64,000 nt of DNA from positions 744,001 through 808,000 of the forward strand of contig VNWV01000002.1 in NCBI GenBank assembly GCA_009801085.1, in the 5' to 3' direction. Position 1 is the stretch's first letter. The number at the start of each line of letters is the position of its first letter. Below are positions 44,749 through 55,027 of this stretch, piece by piece. The notes below the pieces were generated by a model. The model saw only the letters and a program-made list of their open reading frames with translations, ran no database searches and was not told the DNA's origin. The translations under genes were made by a program, and so were the position numbers. This stretch comes from Lasiodiplodia sp. COLG20. Its lineage: Eukaryota > Ascomycota > Dothideomycetes > Botryosphaeriales > Botryosphaeriaceae.

Positions 44749-46224
44749 TTATGCCGACGTCGTCATTGGCTCCGATGTGTAGTGATGTTCTGACAGCGAA
44801 TCCGCCTCGTCGAAGACGATGGGAAGCTTGCTCGGATCATTCCTACGCATGATGCCCTCCACGGGACCCAACAATCTCTGGAATCCGTCCTTGCCGAGCG
44901 TCGCAACCTTGATCTCCGTCGCGCTGACGACAGACGCCGCACGGGGAGCGTCGTTGAGCAGAGCCAGCTCACCAAAGTAGTCGCCCTTCGAGTAGCGCTT
45001 GACGGGCTTGTCAAAGCCACGCTTGTAAACCTGAGCATCGCCAGACTCCAGAATGTAGAACGACTCGCCCACGTCACCCTCCTCTATGATGGTTGTGCCG
45101 GCGGGGTACTTCTTGGTCTCGAGGGCGTCGGCGATCTTGGAGCGTTCGTACGACGTGAGCGACGAGAGGAGCGGGACCTCCTCGAGGAAGCCTTCGTACA
45201 TGCGTCTCCGTTGGAAGGCGCTGTCCATCAGAATGCGGCGGAAGGTGACACGGTCAAGAGCCCACAGGGTCGAGGGCTCGGAGGAGATGACGGTGGCAGC
45301 GCGGGGCGCGTTGTACATGAGGGCCAGCTCGCCGAAGGAGGCGCCCGGGCCGGCGCTGCCAACCTTGTGGCCGGCTCCATCGGGGCCGGCCTCGAGCTTT
45401 CCGGTGTCGCTCACGTAGTAGTCGAAGTGACCGGACTCGACCACGTAGAAGTAGTCGCCCACATCTCCCTGCACGATGACCTTGATGCCCTTGGTCGGAA
45501 TGGGCTTCTCCTGGAGAGCACCCAGGACCTGCAAGGTTTGTTCGTCATCGAGGTGGGAGAAGAGGAAGTTGCCAGCCACGGCGTTCCGCAGGCGCTGCTG
45601 CTGGTCGGCGGTCTTGGGGTGGTAGGGCGGCGACCAGTTCTCGTGCAGGGCAGAGGTGGGGTTGAGCGACTCGGCGGACACGGACGTGCGGCGGCCCATG
45701 TTGTAATTGTTCGGGAAGCTCTGGCTCTCCATTGCGGAAAAGCCGGAGTTGGAGGGCGTCGGGCTCGTCGACATCATGAAGCCGCCTTGGCCGAAGCCGC
45801 TGCCGAAGTTGCTGCCGAAGTTGCCAAAGTTGCCAAACGTCGAGCCCGAGTCCTGCTGCACGGCGGTGGGGCCCTGGTCCATGTTGCTGTTGATGGAGCG
45901 GGGGAATGACGAAGCAGTAGGCGAGGCCACGAGGTCGTTCTCGTCCTCCTCCTCAACACTCTGCATGCCCAGCGGGGTGCTGGAGCGGGCGGGCGAGGTG
46001 CTTCTGAAGGGATTGCTGCCCGGGAAGCTGTTCTCCGCCGTCAGGCCTCCGCCGAGTTTGGCGCGCGCGGAATGCTCCTGGCTCAGCAGGAACTCGGCGC
46101 GCTGCGACTCGAGGCGGCGCAGGAAGAAGTTGGCGCAAAACTGCAGAATGTCCTGGGGCTGGTGCTTGAGGACTTCGCGATCGAGCGCGCTGATCTCGTT
46201 GGAGTAGTCGGGCGGCAGCGACAT
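44749..46224 (-). CDS. cAMP-dependent protein kinase regulatory subunit
   Basis: This protein binds and inhibits PKA catalytic subunits until cAMP binds, controlling growth, development and carbon signalling. It is a single exon of 491 residues. The N-terminal dimerisation/docking domain lies at about 8-45 (EVLKHQPQDILQFCANFFLRRLE within it). A low-complexity Gly/Phe/Ser linker is followed by an RII-type inhibitor site RRTSV at 178-182, with phosphorylatable Ser181. Two cyclic-nucleotide-binding domains follow, each with its phosphate-binding cassette (FGELALMYNAPRAA at about 297 and FGELALLNDAPRAA at about 418). All key Glu and Arg residues are present, so both sites should bind cAMP. Confidence 0.96.
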   Translation of the reverse strand: MSLPPDYSNEISALDREVLKHQPQDILQFCANFFLRRLESQRAEFLLSQEHSARAKLGGGLTAENSFPGSNPFRSTSPARSSTPLGMQSVEEEDENDLVASPTASSFPRSINSNMDQGPTAVQQDSGSTFGNFGNFGSNFGSGFGQGGFMMSTSPTPSNSGFSAMESQSFPNNYNMGRRTSVSAESLNPTSALHENWSPPYHPKTADQQQRLRNAVAGNFLFSHLDDEQTLQVLGALQEKPIPTKGIKVIVQGDVGDYFYVVESGHFDYYVSDTGKLEAGPDGAGHKVGSAGPGASFGELALMYNAPRAATVISSEPSTLWALDRVTFRRILMDSAFQRRRMYEGFLEEVPLLSSLTSYERSKIADALETKKYPAGTTIIEEGDVGESFYILESGDAQVYKRGFDKPVKRYSKGDYFGELALLNDAPRAASVVSATEIKVATLGKDGFQRLLGPVEGIMRRNDPSKLPIVFDEADSLSEHHYTSEPMTTSA

Positions 46225-48778
46225 TGACGTGGTGGTGTGCGAGGCGGGCTGGTCGACGGGAAGAGAGGGGTCGCTGCTGCTGGGGCCAGGGTTGAGGTGG
46301 TGCTTGGGCTTTGACGTAAGGTAACTCAGCTGCGGCCAATGGTCGCGGGGCGCCCGGCGGGCAGAGGCGGGAGGCGGCAGGAGGGACGCTGCGTGGGCTG
46401 CGCGATGGAGAGGACGGCAGCTTGGGAGCGAGAGGGCAGGAATGGGGTTGGGAGCAGCGTTTGCAGGGTCAGGTCAGGATGGGAGCGATGGGAGTGTGTG
46501 ATGGGGGAAGCGGGCGCGCGATGAACAAAAGCAGCGCAAGCCCAGGGCAGCAGCGATCTGAGCGCGAGCCGGGGTGCTGGCTCAGCACGCACGAGGCCCG
46601 GGACGCGGTTCTTGAGCGCTGACTGATGCGCGGCTTAGGCGCAATCGCAGAATAATGACACGGCGGCCAGAGCTGTCGCGCAGGCGTGAAAGGGGCAGCG
46701 TGAGGGCGCTGGGAGCGGCCTGGCCGGGCAGGGCGCGTGCGGGGGCTTTTGCGCACGCAGCGCCTTCTGCGGCCTTCTGGGTGTCTTCGAGAAGACGCCG
46801 GCGAACAACTTTATCACGCCGCCCACTGCACGACAGAGCGCCGGCGATTCGTGCAGGCCGGGCCTCCTGAGGCGAGAGACTGCTCTGCCCCTGTCTGCTC
46901 CTGAACCCAAACCTCTCCCGCTAGCTTCCGCGACTCGGGCAGCGCGGTGTTCATAGCTCTCTATCCACGCCCTCAGCCTAGCATCCTGCCGCCGCTCCAA
47001 GCCAGCCTCAGCCCGGTGACTCAACCCGCAGCCCGCAGCCAACGAGCGCCCGCCCGCCCGCCAGCCCTGAGCCGCGCCGCCGCCCAGGCTCCGGTCTTTG
47101 TCCTCTGTCTTGCCCGCTTGCGGCGACCTCGCTGCCCCGTGAAACGAGCCGTGCTAGAGCCCGCCATGAGATCACCCCCGCGCGCCGTTGTCGCCGGCCC
47201 CGGAGACGCTGCCTCTCGCCTGCTGGCCCAGCAGCCATTGACGCAGCGCCCGCCTGTCTCGCTTCCTGGTCGTGCATGTACACTGCTAGTCAGTCGCGAT
47301 GGACGTGATCCACCGTAGCCGATGCTGCGGACCCACTGCGATTGGACCCCCCCTCCGCGCACATCCGTCTGCCGCAGCTTTATCGACAGGCAGATCGCGC
47401 TTCGGAGCTCGAGCTTCTTCTCCACAGGTCCGGCTTTCTGTGAAGGAGAGTTCGATCTAGTCTCTCATGTCGTTTCATACGCCACTGCAGCTCTTCCTCT
47501 TCCTGGCACCCAATTTTACGTCACCGGTGCGAGATCTACACCACCCTCGTACACTGACGGTGCTGCCCAACCTCCGAGACCCCTTCGCTTGCTGCTGCGA
47601 CAGACGGGGTAACCGCAGGCGAGCAGTGGCCGTCTCCGTGCGGACGTAAGAATCATTCAACACCAGCCAGAAAAGAAGTCCCCATTGTCCGGCAGTGTTC
47701 CAGTACAAGCTTCGCCCTGCTGCATGAAAAGTCATCTCTGATCGTCGTTTCACCTGTCAGAAGCCTCTGCTACCTGTCGATCATCGGCAGCCTGCATCGC
47801 TCCCTGCTCGTTGGCTGCTCCCCTCCGACTGACCACTATCCAGATAAGCTTTATCGGCACGACCATCCCGAAACGAATCGGGCACGCGATCTCACGTACT
47901 AATTTCCAGAGTGCCCTGTCCCCGCTCGGCAGAGTTCCCAGCGCCCCGGTGCCGGGGAGAGAAGGCCCTTTTCTTCAGCGCCGAATTAATCAAATTTCAG
48001 CGTGGCTTGACCGTCTTCATGGCTTGCCCAAGCACGAGCAAACAAGGTCACACGGGAAGACACATTCTTGCGAGCCCTCTCCCACCTCTTAGCCGCTGCC
48101 GTCAAAGCTCATGCCGTTCATATGAGTTTGCCAAGTTTGCTAGACGGCTTCGGATGGCTGTCGGCATATACACCTCGGGCTATCTACGTAGGGCAGATGC
48201 TATTCCGCACAGACAAGGCTCGTCATGTCTGCATGATGGAAGCTACCAGGCATCCCAGGTCCAAGACTACCTACGCAAACTCATTTCCGTGTTATGAGTC
48301 GCAGCAATCTGACGCGTGACTGCACCTGACTACATGTCTTAGCTGCAAAGCAAGAGCCGCATCCTACTCGATGACAACCTGCAGAGAAGGTGCTTGTATA
48401 GTCAACTATTCATTCTGGTTGATACCCAATACGCTCTTTGAAATATGATGAAAGGTTTTTTCTTTGCCTTTGTCCTCATGTTGTTACAATCCTTCCTTTT
48501 CGACGAGTGAACAAGACAAGCTCACTTGTGCTTTGAAGAGCAACAAAGAAAAGGAGGGCCAACATCGAAGATAATTCTATTTAAAGCACGGATAGAGAAC
48601 ATTCTATTGTTCAAACGCTTGTTGTAAAGGCCATGGCTGGATCTGCAAGTGATGATCATGGATATAGCCATCTCCACATTTCCAATCAGAGAACTTAAAA
48701 GGAGAACCAGCATCCCTATTTCGTCGGTTTTCTCAATTTTCCAGCTTTCGTAGACACAAATCTCCAACCAAAGTCATC
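46225..48778. other. Long intergenic region upstream of PKA-R
   Basis: About 2.5 kb between outward-facing genes; no convincing gene. The many short GC-rich frames near 46300-47300 overlap on both strands. It probably includes a long PKA-R leader and promoter, and the promoter of the secreted protein near 48700. Confidence 0.45.
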
Positions 48779-49228
48779 ATGCAACTTACGACTGCATTTC
48801 TGGCGGCCACTGCTGCTGCCACCATTGCCCTTGCCGCACCACCAAAATTCCCCCCAGAGGTCTTCGAGAGCCCCGTTCTCGCCAACCTGACCACCGGACC
48901 AGTTAACGACAATACCGTTGCGCTTAACAGCAAGCGTGCCGAGCTAGCGAGCGCGACGTATTGTGAGCACAGCATGCACACGACACCGTGCGCGTCATTT
49001 TCATTCATAGCCAATCAATGCTACAATCTGCCGCCATACTGGAACGACAAGATGTCGTCCATTTTCCCGACGTCTAGGACAGACCGGTGTGACGTGTGGA
49101 CAGATAGCTCGTGCACGGGCAGATCGCTCACAGTCACCTGGCCGGGAGTTAATAGATTGGCCGATAAGGACATGAACGACCAGGTCAGCAGCATTAGGTG
49201 CTACAAGTTCGGCTGGATGCGCGAATAA
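48779..49228 (+). CDS. Small secreted six-cysteine protein
   Basis: A single exon of 149 residues. MQLTTAFLAATAAATIALA is a clear signal peptide with likely cleavage before APPKF. The mature part has six cysteines (SATYC, TTPC, NQC, DRC, SSC, IRC), enough for three disulfides. The C-terminal half (CDVWTDSSCTGRS, then LADKDMNDQVSSIRCY) has the layout of beta/gamma-crystallin-like or similar small extracellular beta-sandwich proteins. Fungal proteins of this size and type include surface-active proteins and candidate effectors. No catalytic motif. Family not identified with certainty. Confidence 0.8.
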   Translation: MQLTTAFLAATAAATIALAAPPKFPPEVFESPVLANLTTGPVNDNTVALNSKRAELASATYCEHSMHTTPCASFSFIANQCYNLPPYWNDKMSSIFPTSRTDRCDVWTDSSCTGRSLTVTWPGVNRLADKDMNDQVSSIRCYKFGWMRE

Positions 49229-49388
49229 TCATCTGTTTATACGGATATCTAGTTCTATATTCTCTTTCTTTTTCTTCTTAAGATACATTTAACTTTAATT
49301 TTTTTTTTGAGCTCGAAGCAAGATGTGCAGTGAAGCGGGTATCTCCTCTCAAGTGACGAGCCTGTGGCAGTGAAATACAGGCACTACC
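49229..49388. other. Convergent 3' spacer
   Basis: 160 nt between two stop codons, with T-rich tracts; nothing else seen. Confidence 0.5.
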
Positions 49389-51407
49389 CTACTCATCAGC
49401 AGCATCCTGCCTTGCAGCAACAGCCTTCTTATCCAAGCCCTTTCTCTCAAGATACCGAGCGTTGATAACATCAACAGGTTCCATACGCTCCTTCTTCATG
49501 ACCGGGACATACTGTCCCATGAGCCTTGGGGTATCTCCGCCGTCAAACAGTCTCGAGCTCCTGTTGAAAGCGTGTCAGCCAATGTATAATAATGATCAAT
49601 CACAGGGCGTAGGAGAGGGAACATTGCGAGAAACTCACCTTAAACCCTTCCCCGTCTTCACCACCGTGCCCTCCTCACTGCCGTCCTGCGGTCCCTGAGC
49701 CGCCACTAGATCCAGGAGACTGCCCGCCAAAACCTCATCGATCCTCCTTCTGTGCCACACCTCCCACAAATCTGGGATCACACCGCCGTGGCCGAACTTC
49801 TCCTCCAAGCCATTGACTCTCGGCCCCTTAAATGCCCTCTCGTCGCCCACGTAGATCCAGTTCAGTGCGTCCGGCTGGCTCTGTTCGGGATGTCCTTCCT
49901 GCTCGGCGGGGAAGACACAGTCCCACAGGACAAGCGGCGTGTCGGTGGCCATCTCGTACTTTGGCTTCGTAGGGTTCTTCTGGACGTCGAGCAGCTCCTT
50001 GACGATCGTCGGCTTCTCCAGACCCTGCCCGACGAGGAATAGCACGGCGATGAGGTGCCGGACCTGATGCCAAAGGAAGGCCGAGCCGTGGACGTTGAAG
50101 GTGAAGAGGCCCGGCCCGTTCTCGTCGTGATCGTCGCCGCCGCCGATGACGACGGCTCCGCGGTCCTCGGCTTCGAGGCCGGGAATCTGGAACTGGGGGC
50201 TCTGCGCATACTTGGCGAAGCCGGACCCGCCATTCCAGCGGTCGATGGAGGTGTGGAATATGCGACGCTCGAAGTTGGTAATCTGCTTGGCCGGGTCGAC
50301 CTTGCAGAAGTTGCGGAAGTCGTGGAGGCCCTCAAGGTAGCTCGCAGCCTCGCGCATAGCTGCGATATCGAGCCAGCCCTCGCGCATGCTCCGCTCTCCG
50401 CCGTTGTACACGCCTGCGGGGCCGGGGGTCGGCGCGAAGGCCGGGTTCGTGAAGAAATACTTGTAGCGGCGCTCCTTGCAGTTGAACCTGGCCGAGAAAC
50501 CCTCGCCCGGACTGGGGCACCAAGCTAGCACGCGGATATCGGGCGGAAGCACGTTGTTCAGGACACGGCAGTAGGGCATTTCGTCCTTGACGTCGTCAAA
50601 CGGCGGGTCCTCATACTCCTCCACCTCCTCCGGCACACCAGCTGCTCCTGTCTCGACGCCTTCCATAGCGTCCGCGCTCCCGTCCTGCGCCGCTGTGCCA
50701 TCTTCCAGCTTCAACTTCTTCTTGGGCTTGGGTTTCGGCCGGTTGCTGCGCACCCGGATGCCGATGACTTGGCCGAAGGCACTAACGCCTCTATCAGTCC
50801 TCCCGCACTTGCTGTACTCGCAGCCCTCCCAGTTGATGTCATCCTCCTTCAACCCGGCCTTTGGCGTTGGCAGAATCAACCTCGTTTTCTTCAGCGCCTT
50901 CCACAACTCCTCTTCGATCGTCGGCAGTGGAGTGGTGTTGTTCGCATGGTGCTCATAGCCGTTGTAATTGCTTCCCAGGTAGGCAAACTTCAGGGCGACT
51001 AGGCGAGTCGTGTACTTGGAAGGATCAAACGGTTTGGGGGCGCCGCGGGGCTTCTTTGCGGGCCCGGCAGGGGGCGCGGGCTTCGTAGGCGCAGGCGTAG
51101 TCGTCGGCTGTGACGCCGTAGGGCTGGTGTAGGTGGCGTTCTGCTGCGCGAGCTTGTGCTCCAGCTCCGTCACGCGCGCAAGGCGTTGCTCAATCTCGGC
51201 ACGGCGGGCAACAAACTCGTCGTCGGTCCAGGCGGTGGTGTTCATGGTCAGCGGTGCGGTCATTGCGGCGGCGGCGGGCGCGACGATCCGCGTCCCTGCA
51301 ATATGACGCTGTTTCGCTCGTGCGCAGTGAGTGGCGGAATTGCTTAACGGGCGCTTGGACGAGGGGCAAATCGGGGTCTGGACGAAGCGTGACAGGGCGC
51401 GCTTCAT
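49389..51407 (-). CDS. DEG1: tRNA pseudouridine(38/39) synthase Pus3/Deg1
   Basis: This enzyme isomerises uridines 38 and 39 in the anticodon arm of cytoplasmic and mitochondrial tRNAs. It belongs to the TruA family, with catalytic Asp in CGRTDRGVSAFGQ. Other landmarks are LKFAYLGSNYNGYEHH, RFNCKERRYKYFF, GLHDFRNFCKVD and FNVHGSAFLWHQVRHL. Two exons, 51407-49639 and 49560-49389, give 646 residues; the last exon supplies SSRLFDGGDTPRLMGQYVPV, the usual C-terminal box. The first ~48 residues are Arg/Ser/Ala-rich with few acids, like a mitochondrial presequence. A second ATG (MTAPLTMNTT, about 51264) could start a cytosolic/nuclear form. An acidic insert (~270-310) interrupts the fold. Confidence 0.92.
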
Positions 51408-52491
51408 GCTCCTCGCGCAGGGCTGAGGGGTGAAACTGGTAAATGCAACGAAAAAATTCGGGATGCAATGACGCGCTCGGCAGGATCTCGGGATCCGTTG
51501 CAAGTGCCGGGCAGGGGGCTTGATGCCACAAGTGCTTTGAGAAATGTCAATATTTCGTATTCAAACCATGAGTGGCTGTGCGAAGCTGTCTAGGTATTAC
51601 ATCAATGCCGCCTAGCTACAGTCTCTCCCTGCACGCGGCACACAGGGTGCGTCTAGCTTGGCTTTCATCTTAGTTTCCTCACGCACGGTTGCTTGGTCCT
51701 GGCGTTCTGGGCTGCTCAGCCCTGTCAGGGTCTTCTTCCCTGTAGCCTTGTGACAATTCTATGCTCATTCGGGAACGTAAGCCCGTCTCCCTCTGGTTGG
51801 ATCCAACCCTGGTTCTCTAACCGTGCACTCATCAGTGCGGTGACGCTGTGGCGGAAGACCGGTATCCGCGGAGTCGGGACATGTTTGAAGATCAACTGTA
51901 GTCTGACAATTTCCACCGACTGAAACCCCGTGCCGCCTTCCCCGTGCCTCGCCAATGATCTCGGTAGAAGCTTGGGGAAGCAGCGGAAGCGTGGTTCTGG
52001 CCCTGAAACATCCTAGCTCGATTTGCCACGGTCAATGAAGACAAGACGGAGAGACCAACTGTGGGTCTGTACTTGGGAGAGAGCCAGTTACACTTGCAAC
52101 AGTTTGCCCGATCAGCAACTACCGAGACAGTAGGCTGCTGGAAGGATACGGCCGAGTGTTGACAGAACTTTTTGTGGCGCCAAGGTGAGCAGTCGCAATT
52201 GACACCGTCTTGAGAAGGGTCCCGGAGTTGAATTAGGAGTTCGAGCTATGTGGCCTCGCCAATCGGCACAATTTCTCAATTTCACTGTCGGAGAAATTAA
52301 GAGACTTGTGAATTCACACCATATCAGACGACTTCTGCGGTTCTCGTGATTCAAACTCACCAGACACCAACGTGCCGATACCCTGCTCTCCGCAAGCTGT
52401 TAAGCTGACTGTAATTGCACACAACACGGCAATGTCGTAGCGTCACTAGCTTGAGTTTCTGAAGCTTTGATGTCGATCATGATGCCATTGC
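51408..52491. other. Intergenic region, no gene seen
   Basis: About 1.1 kb upstream of Pus3 and downstream of the PIG-H gene; no supported gene on either strand. Confidence 0.5.
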
Positions 52492-53290
52492 TCAAGATTT
52501 CGGCTCGTATAAGCATGCCTTCGTACCACGCCACACTTCCTCGAGTATCTGACGCTTCGGGAGGAGGTTCTGTGCGCAAAGTTAGTTAAGCTTTAGCATG
52601 TTGTGGAGCACCGATGCCATCCTGGTCCAAACCGAGGAATGCCACATACCGGGAACACTACCACTGTATCCTCTTCTCCCTCCACCACAATACACAAATA
52701 GAACCTGACCTCAAATCCCTTGAACGCCTCGTGAATGAAGATATCCTGTATCGATGCTGTCGGAATGAACCTGGTCGTCGCCGTCGAAAGGTACGTCGGC
52801 GACGAACTGGACGTCTGCACACCGAGGCCTCTCAGCACGAGCAGCGATTCCTCTGAAAAAAAGAAAAAAGATCAGCACGTCGGCTTCCTTTCTCCACTCG
52901 CCTCTCCATTTGTTAAACCATACCGGTATATCCCCTCCTCACAACTCCCCACAGCCCTGCCAAACCCCCAACAACCAGCGCCCTCCAATCCATGCCCTCC
53001 GCCGCCCACGCTACCATGACCCCCACATGGTTCGTCAATAGCGCCCTCTCCCAGCTAACACTGGCATCGTCATCGTTGTCCGGTAGCGGGAAGTAGCTCC
53101 GCCACTTGGTCCAGAAGAGCGCGAGGATGAGGACGCCGAGGCCGAGGCGGACGGCGTGCGAGGAGTATAGCAGCGCCTTTTTGGGAACCGTGTCGGCGGA
53201 CGGCCGTGTGGAGACGGTGAAGCAGACGGTGGTCGACGTCGGGCGCGAGACGTGGAGCTTGGGCGGGGCGCTGTTGGTGAGGAGGATCAT
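52492..53290 (-). CDS. GPI15: GPI-GlcNAc transferase subunit PIG-H/Gpi15
   Basis: A subunit of the ER GPI-N-acetylglucosaminyltransferase that makes the first intermediate of GPI anchors. Three exons were read: 53290-52924, 52852-52650 and 52569-52492. Introns have GTATGG and GTATGT donors with TTTTTTTCAG and CACAG acceptors, giving 215 residues. Two hydrophobic segments (about residues 43-60 and 88-115) form the hairpin in the ER membrane. The C-terminal PIG-H domain is clear: ESLLVLRGLGVQ, FIPTASIQDIFIHEAF and YLCIVVEGE, then the small last exon NLLPKRQILEEVWRGTKACLYE. All family landmarks are intact. Confidence 0.9.
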
Positions 53291-53655
53291 GACTATTCAC
53301 CTCCAAGTATCTTTCAGCGGCGAAAGCCGTAGGGCAGCGTACTTTGAAGCGATCAGAGGTGGTGTAGGTTGCGAGAGACAATGGTGAAGTAAATAAAGTA
53401 GGGTGCAGGGAGCTCTGTGGTTGAAGATCAACGCGACAGCTCTCAGCCCTGTGGAGGCAGCTCCACAGCCAGCGATCCCTGCCTGTTTTTCCTGTGCAAA
53501 GTGACGTCCGAGCTTGCGAAGCTGCTGTCGCAACCGCAGCTGCGATCTCAAAACAAAAACAACCGCCATTCGTACATGCATTCATCTATTTTTCCATAAC
53601 TCAAACGCACTTCAAGCCAAGCCCTGAGTAACGGAACCGTAACCCAGCGCCCACG
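53291..53655. promoter_or_regulatory. Shared divergent promoter GPI15/HUB1
   Basis: 365 nt between opposite start codons; must serve both genes. No defined motif recognised. Confidence 0.5.
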
Positions 53656-54489
53656 ATGCCCTCCCCATCGCCCACCCGCGAGCGGGAGGAGGACCGTCCC
53701 CGCAACCGATCCCGCGACCGCGACCGCGACCGCGACCGTCCCCGCAAGACCGGTGGCGGCGGCTTCCGCTGGAAGGAGAAACCATCGCGCGCCGTATTCG
53801 AAGAGGAGCGTGACCGTGACCGCGGCGGTGCCGGCGACGACAAGCTGCAACGCGGATACCGAGCCAACCGTAGCCCGCCGCGACGCCGCTATGACGACGA
53901 TGACCGCCGCGACAGGCGCGACGACACCAAGGGAGATCGCGATAGGGGAGACTACCGCCGTCGCAGCAGGAGTCCGCGCGACCGCGAGAGGAGGGATCGA
54001 AGGCGCGAGGAGAGGAAACGCGAGGAGGAAGACGACAGGCTAGGCGTAGCGGACAAGTTTGGTGGAGGGGCTGCCGCTGGTCCGCGCAAGGAGGGAAGGA
54101 AGGAGAAGAAGCCTCAGCCAAAGGTCGCGCCGACGCAGGAGCCCATGATCATTGTAACTGTCAATGATCGGCTGGGTACGAAGGCTCAAATACCATGCCT
54201 GGCGTCTGATCCTATCAGTACGTAACCTTTGAGACCCTTGCATGATTTTGGTTTATTAACATGGATTCTTCAGAACTATTCAAGGCCCAAGTTGCCGCGC
54301 GCATCGGCCGTCAACCACATGAGATTATGCTGAAGAGGCAAGGAGAACGTCCGTTCAAGGACCAGTTGACTCTCGAGGACTACGGCGTCAGCAATGGAGT
54401 GCAAATCGACCTGTAAGTCCCCAATATGTCTGTTACTCGATTGAAGATACACTGACTTGTCAAATAGTGAGCTCGATACTGGCGATTAA
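53656..54489 (+). CDS. HUB1: Ubiquitin-like Hub1/UBL5 with RS/RD-rich N-terminal extension
   Basis: Hub1/UBL5 is a non-conjugated ubiquitin-like protein that binds the spliceosome (Snu66 HIND motifs, Prp5) and affects splice-site choice. Three exons, 53656-54217, 54274-54412 and 54468-54489, give 240 residues. The ubiquitin-like domain is residues 164-240: MIIVTVNDRLGTKAQIPC, KLFKAQVAARIG, FKDQLTLEDYGVSNG, ending LELDTGD. The end is not the classical double-Tyr. The first 163 residues are an Arg/Asp/Ser-rich extension (RDRDRDRDRPRK, RRRSRSPRDR) that yeast and animal Hub1 (73 residues) lack. The open frame runs from the first ATG through the extension into the domain without an intron, so the fusion is real at the DNA level. 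Confidence 0.9.
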
Positions 54490-55027
54490 ACGTCTCAACA
54501 CATGCAAGTTGGCTCTGGTTTCAGTCTTTGATATTGGGATTCTGCTAGCCAGACTCGTGAAGGGCCATCCCATCATGATACCCAGGAGTCCATAACGATG
54601 TACATGAGTTAGTGGAAGTAGAATGAAGAGCAAATTGCAGGGTGGACATCAAGGAGAACAGTCGGGAAAGAGGCATGCAGTGGAGTTCTTGAAGCGTCAA
54701 CAATACAAAGACGTTCTGCAAACATGGTGAAAGAGGCCCCGTTCCTGCGGTGAAATAAACATGAGAAAATAAGAAAAAGTGATTTCCGCCTAAGAATCCA
54801 CGATGCGCCCTTGGTGCTGTTGGGAGACCTTCAACGATACAAATGCCATGCTGGAGCGGAACGAGATACATCGGCCAGCATGAGCATTACGAAGGACATG
54901 ACGAATCTGAGGATCATGTAGTCAGCATTCGCATGATTGTTGGGGATCGACTACCTGCGTAAGTAGAACATGATTTGCTTTGATGAGATGGGTTTACACT
55001 GAAGATCAACTTACGAGACTCCAACCT
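54490..55027. other. Convergent 3' spacer
   Basis: About 540 nt between the HUB1 stop and the stop of the next minus-strand gene; no gene supported. Confidence 0.5.
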
